Of a stretch of DNA of 64,000 bases, positions 17,770 to 24,976 are shown piece by piece. Location: the NCBI GenBank assembly GCA_963703655.1, contig CAVPFA010000003.1, positions 1,550,001 through 1,614,000 on the forward strand. Direction: 5' to 3'. Numbering within the stretch: the stretch's first letter is position 1; the number at the start of each line of letters is the position of its first letter. The notes under the pieces are model-generated. The model had not been told where the DNA came from and did not search any database. It saw only the letters and a list, made by a program, of their open reading frames with translations. Made by a program: the position numbers and the translations under genes. The stretch is from CAVPFA01 sp963703655 (GTDB lineage Bacteria > Actinomycetota > Acidimicrobiia > Acidimicrobiales > Bog-793).

Positions 17770-18954
17770 CTACGAGGCCGAACGCAGCACGGCAGCGTCC
17801 CCCTGGCCTCCCCCGCCGCAGAGGGCGACGGCGCCGAGGCCCCCGCCACGACGACGAAGCTCGTAGAGCATGGTCACGGCGAGCCTCGTCCCCGACATGC
17901 CGATCGGGTGGCCGAGCGCGATGGCGCCACCGTTCACGTTCACGATGTCGCCGGAGATCCCCAGATCGTCGACCGACGCAACGGCGACCGCCGCGAACGC
18001 CTCGTTGATCTCGACGAGGTCGAGATCGTCGATCCCGAACCCCGTGCCTCTGAGCGCGTCCCGTATGGCATTCGAGGGTTGGGTGAGGAGCGAGGCGTCG
18101 GGCCCGGCGACCTGCCCGTACCCTACGAGCTCGCCGAGCGGAGTGACGCCGAGCGCGTCGGCCCGCTCCGGCGACATGACCACGACGGCCGCCCCGCCGT
18201 CGGAGATCTGGCTGGCATTGCCGGCGGTGATCGTTCCCTCCTTGTCGAAGGCGGGGCGAAGCGCAGCGAGCGACTCGACGGTCGTCTCGGGCCGCACTCC
18301 TTCGTCGGTGTCGACGAGGATCGGATCCCCCTTGCGCTGCGGGACCAGGACGGGAACGATCTCGTCGGCGAGCCTTCCGTCCTTGATCGCGTTCGCCGCC
18401 CGCTCGTGGGAGAGGGCCGCGAACGCATCCTGGCGCTCCCGGGAGATTTGCATCGCAGCGCTGTAGCGGTCAGTGCCTGCCCCCATCGCAACCTGATCGA
18501 ACGCACAGAACAGGCCGTCGTGCATCATCGAGTCGACCACGCTCTGATCCCCGAGGCGGTAGCCGGCCCTGGCGCCCGGCAGCAGGTAGGGCGCGCGGGT
18601 CATCGATTCCATGCCACCCGCGACCACGATCGACGCCTCCCCGGCCTGGATCATGAGGTCGGCGAGATGGATGGCGTTCAGCCCCGAAAGGCAGACCTTG
18701 TTGACAGTGGTGGCGGGAGTCAGCATCGGGACGCCCCCCTTCACCGCCGCCTGCCGGGCTGTTATCTGCCCCTGTCCGGCGCCGAGCACTTGGCCCATGA
18801 CCACGTAGTCGACAGACTCGGGCGCGATTCCTGCCCTGGCGATCGCGGCCGCGATGGCGAAGCCGCCCAGGTCCATCCCCGAGTAACCGGCAAAGGCGCC
18901 GGCGAGCCGGCCGATCGGCGTGCGTGCACCGGAGACGATCAGAGAACCGGACAT
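17770..18954 (-). CDS. acetyl-CoA C-acetyltransferase (thiolase)
   Basis: 394-aa thiolase with the acylated Cys in NKVCLSGLNAIHLAD near residue 88, the catalytic His in GHPIGMSGTRL and the second Cys in VALCGGGGQGDA. ATG 18954 has GGAGG upstream. It condenses two acetyl-CoA to acetoacetyl-CoA. Because ccr, an epimerase and an ethylmalonyl-CoA mutase follow within 8 kb, its likely role is the entry step of the ethylmalonyl-CoA pathway. A role in beta-oxidation cannot be excluded. Divergent from ccr. Confidence 0.93.
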   Translation of the reverse strand: MSGSLIVSGARTPIGRLAGAFAGYSGMDLGGFAIAAAIARAGIAPESVDYVVMGQVLGAGQGQITARQAAVKGGVPMLTPATTVNKVCLSGLNAIHLADLMIQAGEASIVVAGGMESMTRAPYLLPGARAGYRLGDQSVVDSMMHDGLFCAFDQVAMGAGTDRYSAAMQISRERQDAFAALSHERAANAIKDGRLADEIVPVLVPQRKGDPILVDTDEGVRPETTVESLAALRPAFDKEGTITAGNASQISDGGAAVVVMSPERADALGVTPLGELVGYGQVAGPDASLLTQPSNAIRDALRGTGFGIDDLDLVEINEAFAAVAVASVDDLGISGDIVNVNGGAIALGHPIGMSGTRLAVTMLYELRRRGGGLGAVALCGGGGQGDAAVLRSAS

Positions 18955-19064
18955 CGAAACCTCCGGAGTAATGGGAACCGCGACGCCACTCGTCGCTGCT
19001 CCCCCGAGACTACCGGCGGCTCACCTTCGTGGCCCGGGCGACCCTGCGGGTACAGTTCCCGCCC

Positions 19065-20405
19065 ATGGAGCGGTTCCTCGAGGCGATTCTCGCCGGCGCG
19101 AGCGGGACGGAACTTGCCTCGATCCCCGTCCCGGAGTCCTACCGAGCGGCGTTCATCCGCAGGGACGAGACGGAGATGTTCATCGGCCTCCCCAACAGCC
19201 AGAAGGACCCGAGGCGATCCTTGCACGTCGACGACGTCGCGACGCCCGAGCTCGCTCCCGACGAGTGCTACGTCGCCGTCATGGCGAGCGCCATCAACTT
19301 CAACACCGTGTGGACCTCCATCTTCGAGCCGGTCCCGACCTTCGGCTTCCTCGAGCGACTTGGCCGGGAGAGCGCCTGGGGCAAGCGCCACGACCTGCCT
19401 TACCACGTGGTCGGTTCCGACGCGGCGGGGGTGGTCGTCCGCGTCGGGTCGGCAGTTCGCAATTGGCATCCTGGCGACAAGGTCGTGGTCCATTGCAACT
19501 ACGTCGACGCCCAGGATCCCGACGCCCACGACGACGCCATGTTGGCGTCGAACCAGCGGATCTGGGGATTCGAGACCAACTTCGGCGGTCTCGCGGACAT
19601 GGCGCTCGTCCGCGCGAACCAGCTCATGGCAAAGCCGGCGCATCTCTCCTGGGAGGAGGCCGCCGCCAACGCGCTATGCAACTCCACCTCGTACCGGATG
19701 CTCGTCAGCCGAAACGGAGCTCAGATGAAGCAGGGCGACGTGGTCCTCGTCTGGGGCGCGACCGGAGGCCTTGGCGGCTATGCCGTGCAGTACGTGCTGA
19801 ACGGCGGAGGGATCCCCGTCGGCGTCGTCTCCTCGCCGTCGAAGGTGAAGCTGCTCGAGGCGATGGGGTGCGAGGCCGTGATCGACCGCAGTGCCGCCGC
19901 GTACGGTTTCTGGAGCGACGACCACACCCAGGACGAGGCTGAGTGGCGACGCCTCGGCAAGGACATCCGATCGCTCGTCGGCGAGGATCCTGACATCGTC
20001 TTCGAACACCCCGGTCGCCAGACGATGGGAGCTTCTGTCTTCGTGGCCAAGCGAGGCGGCACGATCGTCACCTGCGCCGCCACCTCGGGCTACATGATCG
20101 AGTACGACAACCGCCACCTCTGGATGAAGCTCAAGACGATCAAATCGAGTCACTTCGCCAACTACAAGGAGGCGTCGGAAGCCAACAAGCTCATCGCGCG
20201 CGGACGGATCCAGCCCATCTTGTCGGTGGTCTCCCCGCTCGCCGAGGTAGGTGAGGCGGCCGCGCGGGTGCAGTTCAACCAGCACGAGGGCAAGGTCGGC
20301 GTCCGCTGCCTCGCGCCGACGGACGGGCTGGGAATTGACGATCCCGATCTGCGCGCCCGGATCGGCGAGGACAAGATCACACTTTTCAGAAGGCTGGAAC
20401 CGTGA
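19065..20405 (+). CDS. ccr: crotonyl-CoA carboxylase/reductase
   Basis: 446-aa medium-chain dehydrogenase/reductase. It matches the CCR family throughout: YRAAFIRRDETEMFIGL, FNTVWTSIFEPVPTFGFLER, RHDLPYHVVGSDAAGVV, RIWGFETNFGGLADMALV and NADPH loop WGATGGLGGYAVQY. It reductively carboxylates crotonyl-CoA to ethylmalonyl-CoA. I chose ATG 19065 by length and because TACAGT at 19051-19056 sits 8 bp before it, a leaderless arrangement. A GTG at 19029 is an alternative. The stop overlaps the epimerase start (GTGA). Confidence 0.95.
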   Translation: MERFLEAILAGASGTELASIPVPESYRAAFIRRDETEMFIGLPNSQKDPRRSLHVDDVATPELAPDECYVAVMASAINFNTVWTSIFEPVPTFGFLERLGRESAWGKRHDLPYHVVGSDAAGVVVRVGSAVRNWHPGDKVVVHCNYVDAQDPDAHDDAMLASNQRIWGFETNFGGLADMALVRANQLMAKPAHLSWEEAAANALCNSTSYRMLVSRNGAQMKQGDVVLVWGATGGLGGYAVQYVLNGGGIPVGVVSSPSKVKLLEAMGCEAVIDRSAAAYGFWSDDHTQDEAEWRRLGKDIRSLVGEDPDIVFEHPGRQTMGASVFVAKRGGTIVTCAATSGYMIEYDNRHLWMKLKTIKSSHFANYKEASEANKLIARGRIQPILSVVSPLAEVGEAAARVQFNQHEGKVGVRCLAPTDGLGIDDPDLRARIGEDKITLFRRLEP

Positions 20406-20818
20406 GCGCCGATCCGGCAGTCTTGACCGAGATCGACCATGTGGCCATCGCGGTGCGTGATCTCGACGCCGCCATCGCATGGTACGAGTCGGCGCTCGGC
20501 GCTCGCGTCGCACATCGCGAGCGGATCGAGCACGACGGGGTTGACGAGGCGCTGCTGGCGGTTGCCGAGTCGTTCATCCAGCTGCTCACCCCGACGAGAG
20601 GCAGCTCCCCGGTCGCCAGATTCCTGGAGCGGAAGGGCGAAGGCGTTCACCATGTCGGCTATCGCGTGCCGGACTGCTCTGCCGCCATCGAGCGCATGCG
20701 AGCTGCCGGCGCCCAGATGATCGACGCGAAGCCCAGGCCCGGATCGCGCGGGACGACGGTCGCCTTCGTGCATCCGCGCAGTGCCTTCGGCACGCTCATC
20801 GAGCTGGTTCAGGAGTAG
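20402..20818 (+). CDS. mce: methylmalonyl/ethylmalonyl-CoA epimerase
   Basis: 138-aa vicinal-oxygen-chelate protein. Metal ligand motifs are IDHVAIAVRDLDAAIAWYE, GEGVHHVGYRVPD and a C-terminal Glu in GTLIELVQE. It interconverts the 2R and 2S forms of methylmalonyl- and ethylmalonyl-CoA, linking CCR to the B12 mutase. Translationally coupled to ccr by a 4-bp overlap, which supports the ethylmalonyl-CoA assignment. Confidence 0.94.
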   Translation: MSADPAVLTEIDHVAIAVRDLDAAIAWYESALGARVAHRERIEHDGVDEALLAVAESFIQLLTPTRGSSPVARFLERKGEGVHHVGYRVPDCSAAIERMRAAGAQMIDAKPRPGSRGTTVAFVHPRSAFGTLIELVQE

Positions 20819-20890
20819 CTCTGCGTCCCTGCGTTTCAGCCCCGCCCGGGCGGGCGATTCTGCGTTCCCAGCGCCCGCCCCGAGGCCGGC

Positions 20891-21145
20891 TCAGCCCCAG
20901 AACTGCCGGTAGAGCTCCAGCAGGCCTCGCCTGGTCTCGGGCTCGAGATCCTCGGGCTGAACGCTGCCGAGGATCCGGATCGTCGCCTGGACCTGGCGCA
21001 GGTACTCGTCGCAGCCGTCGCAAGCTCGCAGGTGCGCCTCGAGGCGTTTCGAATCGCGCGGGGGCAGAACGCCTTCGAGATAGTCCGAGATGAGCTCGAC
21101 CGCCTGCTGACAGACGATGTCCCTGCGGAGCGCGGTCAGCCTCAT
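20891..21145 (-). CDS. zinc-finger anti-sigma factor
   Basis: 84 aa. It has the zinc-binding anti-sigma motif H-x3-C-x2-C (EAHLRACDGCDEYLRQ) and an acidic helix before it (ISDYLEGVLPPRDSK). It lacks a membrane segment, so it is a soluble, possibly redox-responsive anti-sigma factor. Its start overlaps the stop of the sigma gene (ATGA), the usual arrangement for a cognate pair. Confidence 0.9.
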   Translation of the reverse strand: MRLTALRRDIVCQQAVELISDYLEGVLPPRDSKRLEAHLRACDGCDEYLRQVQATIRILGSVQPEDLEPETRRGLLELYRQFWG

Positions 21146-21732
21146 AGCTCCGCCAGCTGAGTCTCGAAAGCGGCTCGTATCCTGCTGCGGCCGCGGTGCA
21201 AGAGCACCCGCTGATTGGCTTCGCTGATCCCGAGCACGTCACATACTTCCTTGCTGGACAGTCCATCCACGTCGTGAAGCGTTACGACTGCCCGCTGGCT
21301 CTCGGGAAGTTGACAGATCGCGGCCCACACCACCGCGACGACGGGCCCCGTCGAAAGACGGTCGTCGACCTCCTCGGACCAGTGGGCGGGCGGCTCGGCC
21401 CAATGGCCGGTGGCGTCGAACCGCCGGCTGTCGACGGCTCCCGTGCTCTCGATGTCGACCGGGACCGTGCGGTTCTCTCGCGCGCCGGTCGTGCGGGCCC
21501 TGTTCGCGAGGATACGGAACACCCAGGTCTTGAGCGACGACCGCCCCTCGAAGCGGTCGATTCCTTTCAGAACTGCGAGCCAGGTGTCCTGGGCCACTTC
21601 TTCTGCAACCGCCCGGCTGGAGACGAACGTCTGGGCGAATCGGACCATCGACGGGTGGTACGCCTCGATCACCTCGGCGAAAGCCGACTCGTCACCCGCG
21701 CGCAGTCGCCGCACCAGGTCGTCGTCGCTCAC
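21142..21732 (-). CDS. ECF RNA polymerase sigma factor
   Basis: 196 aa from GTG 21732. Sigma-2 has YHPSMVRFAQTFVSSRAVAE and AQDTWLAVLKGIDRFEGRSS. Sigma-4 has LPESQRAVVTLHDVDGLSSK, then DVLGISEANQRVLLHRGRSR. A TACGCT box 6 bp before the GTG suggests a leaderless mRNA; the longer upstream frame is antisense to pccB and not protein-like. Coupled to the anti-sigma gene downstream. Divergent from pccB with 144 bp between. Confidence 0.92.
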   Translation of the reverse strand: MSDDDLVRRLRAGDESAFAEVIEAYHPSMVRFAQTFVSSRAVAEEVAQDTWLAVLKGIDRFEGRSSLKTWVFRILANRARTTGARENRTVPVDIESTGAVDSRRFDATGHWAEPPAHWSEEVDDRLSTGPVVAVVWAAICQLPESQRAVVTLHDVDGLSSKEVCDVLGISEANQRVLLHRGRSRIRAAFETQLAEL

Positions 21733-21876
21733 CCCGGCAGCGTAGAGCGCGTTGGTGGGCCGGGCGCCCCGCGGCCGACGTCGCGGCCCGAAGTCGTAGC
21801 CCGCAGCCGCGGCGACGTCACGGCGCGAAGTCGCGAGCGAGACGTGGCCGACCCGGCCGGCGATAGCCTTCGCCCA

Positions 21877-23451
21877 ATGCCGGAGCAACCCACCGTCGAC
21901 CGTTCCATGGCCGCCCGCCTTGCCGCCCTCGAGGCTCGGCAGCAGGAGGCGTTCAACGCGGGATCGCCGCGTTCGGTCAAGGCGCACAAGGCCAAAGGGA
22001 AGATGACCGCCCGCGAGCGGATCGACTATCTGCTCGACGAAGGCACCTTCCAGGAGCTCGACCTGCTGGTACGGCACCGGGCGCACGGCATGGGCCTCGA
22101 GCGCTCCCGCCCGTACACCGACGGCGTCATCACCGGCTTCGGGATGATCGACCAGCGGCGGGTCTGTGTGTTCAGCCAGGATTTCACAGTCTTCGGAGGA
22201 GCCCTCGGCGAGGCTCACGCCGAGAAGATCCACAAGGTGATGGATCTTGCGCTCTCGGTCGGGGTTCCGATCATCGGCCTCGACGATTCGGGCGGGGCTC
22301 GTATCCAAGAAGGCGTGGTGTCGCTGCACAGCTATGGCGGCATCTTCCACCGAAACGTCCTCGCGTCCGGCGTGGTGCCCCAGATCAGCGTCATCCTCGG
22401 CCCGTGCGCCGGCGGCGCCGTCTACTCCCCCGCGATGACGGACTTCATCTTCATGGTGCACGAGACGAGCCACATGTTCATCACAGGGCCCGACGTCGTG
22501 AAGACCGTGACGGGCGAGGAGGTCACCCTCGAGCAGCTCGGAGGGGCAATGAGCCACGCGACGCGCTCGGGCGTCGCCACGTTCGTCGCACCCGACGAGA
22601 AGGCGTGCCTGGACGAGGTCCGCTACCTCTTGTCGTTCCTCCCCTCGAACAACCTCGAGGTGCCCCCGGCCCTCGAGGAGCCCGAGGATCTCGAGGCGCA
22701 GGTCGTCGAGCTTCGCGGCATCGTCCCGAACAGCCCGAACCAGCCCTACGACATGAAGCGGGTGATCACCGCGACCGTCGACGACGGGGAGTACCTCGAG
22801 TACTTCCCGCGCTGGGCGATGAACCTCACGTGCGGCTTCTCACGGATAGCGGGACGCGCCGTCGGGATCGTGGGCAACCAGCCCAGCGTGCTGGCCGGCG
22901 TGCTGGACATCGACGCTTCGGAGAAGGGTGCCCGTTTCGTGCGGACGTGCGACGCCTTCAATATCCCGCTCGTCACCTTTGTCGACGTTCCCGGGTTCAT
23001 GCCGGGAACCGACCAGGAGTACGGGGGCATCATCCGCCACGGCGCCAAGCTCCTCTATGCGTACTGCGAGGCGACGGTGCCGCGGGTACAGGTGGTCATC
23101 CGCAAGGCCTACGGCGGCGCCTACGTAGTCATGGACTCGAAATCGATCGGCACCGACTTCGCATACGCGTGGCCGTCGGCCGAGCTCGCGGTCATGGGCC
23201 CACAGGGCGCCGTCGAGATCGTCTACCGGCGGGAGCTCGCGGACTCGCCGGACCCCGTCGCCCGTCGCGCCGAGCTCGTCGAGGACTACACGGAGCGCTA
23301 CGCGAATCCCTACGTAGCCGCCGAGCGCGGCTACGTCGATGCGGTCATCGACCCGGCCGACACCCGGCGCGTGCTGATCCGGGCCCTTCAGCTGCTCGCG
23401 TCCAAGCGGGAGGATCTCCCCAAGCGCAAGCACGGGAACGTTCCCCTTTGA
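21877..23451 (+). CDS. pccB: acyl-CoA carboxylase beta (carboxyltransferase) subunit, propionyl-CoA type
   Basis: 524 aa. Both crotonase-like halves are present: GKMTARERIDYLLDEGTFQE, IGLDDSGGARIQEGV, ILGPCAGGAVYSPAMTDFIF in the first; FVDVPGFMPGTDQEYGGIIR and RKAYGGAYVVMDSK in the second. It transfers carboxyl from biotin to propionyl-CoA (or acetyl-CoA). Propionyl-CoA carboxylation is a step of the ethylmalonyl-CoA cycle, consistent with the neighbours. ATG 21877 follows TAGCCT by 7 bp, suggesting a leaderless mRNA. No alpha (biotin carboxylase) subunit is in the window. Overlaps the next ORF by TTGA. Confidence 0.94.
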   Translation: MPEQPTVDRSMAARLAALEARQQEAFNAGSPRSVKAHKAKGKMTARERIDYLLDEGTFQELDLLVRHRAHGMGLERSRPYTDGVITGFGMIDQRRVCVFSQDFTVFGGALGEAHAEKIHKVMDLALSVGVPIIGLDDSGGARIQEGVVSLHSYGGIFHRNVLASGVVPQISVILGPCAGGAVYSPAMTDFIFMVHETSHMFITGPDVVKTVTGEEVTLEQLGGAMSHATRSGVATFVAPDEKACLDEVRYLLSFLPSNNLEVPPALEEPEDLEAQVVELRGIVPNSPNQPYDMKRVITATVDDGEYLEYFPRWAMNLTCGFSRIAGRAVGIVGNQPSVLAGVLDIDASEKGARFVRTCDAFNIPLVTFVDVPGFMPGTDQEYGGIIRHGAKLLYAYCEATVPRVQVVIRKAYGGAYVVMDSKSIGTDFAYAWPSAELAVMGPQGAVEIVYRRELADSPDPVARRAELVEDYTERYANPYVAAERGYVDAVIDPADTRRVLIRALQLLASKREDLPKRKHGNVPL

Positions 23452-23708
23452 ACACCGAAGGGGGGCCTCGCCCGGGGCTCCCGCCACGACCGCTGAGCGC
23501 CCCGCCCGATGTCGTGGCGGCGATTGCTGCGGCCGTCGAGGTGTGCTGGCCGAGAGACGCGAGCCCAGGTTCGGCCGGGCCCGGGCGCGGCGGCCGCAAG
23601 GGGGTGGGGGACGGGCCGGAGTACGTGTGGCGTTTCTCGGGGCGGTGGTGGCAGCGACCAGTGTCGTTGCGTCGCGACCGGCCGTGGGCCGAGCAGGAGG
23701 AGAAGTGA
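23448..23708 (+). CDS. small protein, candidate acyl-CoA carboxylase epsilon-like subunit
   Basis: 86 aa from TTG 23448, overlapping the pccB stop by four bases and ending at the start of the phosphoesterase gene. The readable core is PDVVAAIAAAVEVCWPRD and, after a Gly-rich linker, YVWRFSGRWWQRPVSLRRDR. Small, weakly conserved epsilon subunits follow beta-subunit genes in actinobacterial acyl-CoA carboxylases. Position and size fit, but the sequence match is by eye only. It could be an unrelated small protein. Confidence 0.55.
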   Translation: MNTEGGPRPGLPPRPLSAPPDVVAAIAAAVEVCWPRDASPGSAGPGRGGRKGVGDGPEYVWRFSGRWWQRPVSLRRDRPWAEQEEK

Positions 23709-24880
23709 CCGCCGGCGCCGAGGTCTGGGACCTCACCACGGTCGCCGAGGACGAGGTCGTCTTCCACGTTCATTCGCCCGACGGTCCGGGGACCGCCGGC
23801 GGGCCCGAAAGTTTGCCGGCAGCAGGCTGCGACGTCATAACGGGCCTTCCTCCCGGCACCGACGTGCTGCGCCATGGCATCGAGGCGCGCACGCTCGATC
23901 GGCCGCCCGGGGAGCTGCTCTGCCGGTTCGCCACGGTGAACGACGTCCACTTCGGCGAGACCGAGTGCGGCAAGGTCGCCGATCTCGCCGACGCGGTCGG
24001 CTATCTGGCGGCAGCCGGGATGGACCTCGGGACCGCCGCCGAGACGCGCGAGCACCTGCGGGCTCTGCTCGAGCAGATGGGTCCGGTCGTCGTGAACTCG
24101 TCGCCCGAGGGAGCGACGCCGTACCCGGACCTGATGAGCCGTGCGGCGGTCGCCGAGATCGCGGCGATCGACCCGGCGGCGGTCGTGGCCAAGGGCGACC
24201 TGACCGCATCGGGCATCCCTTCCGAATACGACGTCTTCCTGGACCGCTACCAGGGGGCGTTCGGCGACCGCCTCTTGCACGTCCGCGGCAACCACGACGC
24301 CTTCACGGGGCAGCGCTTCGCAGCCGAACCCTGCCAATCGGTCGCGCTCCCCGGCGTCATACTCGCCGTGCTCGACACGGTCATCGAGGGACGGGACTCC
24401 GGCCAGGTCCGCGGCGAGCAGTTGGAGTGGCTCGACGAGCTCAGCGCGCGCGCGGACAGGCCCGTGCTCGTGTTCGGCCACCATCACGCCTGGAATCCGG
24501 GTTCCACACATCGGGCGCCAACCTATTTCGGGATCAATCCGGACGATTCGGAGCGCCTCGTCGAGGTGATCGCCCGGCGTCCGGCCATCAGCGGGTACTT
24601 CGCCGGGCACACGCACCGCAACCGGGTGAGAAGGTTCGCCGAGACGGGCGACGTCCCGTTCGTGGAGGTCGCGTGCGTCAAGGACTTCCCTGGCAGCTGG
24701 GCCGAGTACCGGGTCTTCGAGGGCGGGATCGTGCAGGTCCATCGCCGGCTGTCGTCGCCCGCTGCGCTCGCCTGGTCCGAGAAGTGCCACGCAATGTTCT
24801 GGGGGATGTATCCCGCCTACGCCCTCGGGAGGCTCGAGGATCGCTGTTTTCCGATCCTGCCCCGAAGCGCCGGGGCCTGA
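23705..24880 (+). CDS. calcineurin-like metallophosphoesterase
   Basis: 391 aa from GTG 23705, with AGGAGG just upstream. The five metallophosphatase blocks are present: VNDVHFGE (D-x-H), AKGDLTASG (GD), VRGNHDAF (GNHD), FGHHHAWN (GH) and FAGHTHRNR (GHxH). The first ~75 residues form a separate N-terminal beta-rich part. Substrate is unknown; relatives hydrolyse cyclic nucleotides, phosphodiesters or phosphoproteins. It is coupled to the preceding small ORF by a 4-bp overlap. The next 96 bp are GC-rich and lie between convergent genes. Confidence 0.88.
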   Translation: MTAGAEVWDLTTVAEDEVVFHVHSPDGPGTAGGPESLPAAGCDVITGLPPGTDVLRHGIEARTLDRPPGELLCRFATVNDVHFGETECGKVADLADAVGYLAAAGMDLGTAAETREHLRALLEQMGPVVVNSSPEGATPYPDLMSRAAVAEIAAIDPAAVVAKGDLTASGIPSEYDVFLDRYQGAFGDRLLHVRGNHDAFTGQRFAAEPCQSVALPGVILAVLDTVIEGRDSGQVRGEQLEWLDELSARADRPVLVFGHHHAWNPGSTHRAPTYFGINPDDSERLVEVIARRPAISGYFAGHTHRNRVRRFAETGDVPFVEVACVKDFPGSWAEYRVFEGGIVQVHRRLSSPAALAWSEKCHAMFWGMYPAYALGRLEDRCFPILPRSAGA

Positions 24881-24976
24881 CGGCGCCCAAGGCCGGCCGG
24901 GCACCGACGGCCCCTGGCCCTGACGGCGCGAGGCACGCCGGCCCCGGCCCCAGGTGACGCCAGACGCCGGCCGGCC

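Noticed and set aside
17908..19728. 606-codon plus-strand open frame
   Set aside because: It is antisense to the thiolase and out of frame with ccr; composition is arginine-rich and has no family motif, a GC-skew shadow.
22404..23708. 434-codon open frame overlapping pccB
   Set aside because: It is a shadow of pccB in another frame except for its last ~86 codons, which I keep as the small TTG-started ORF at 23448.
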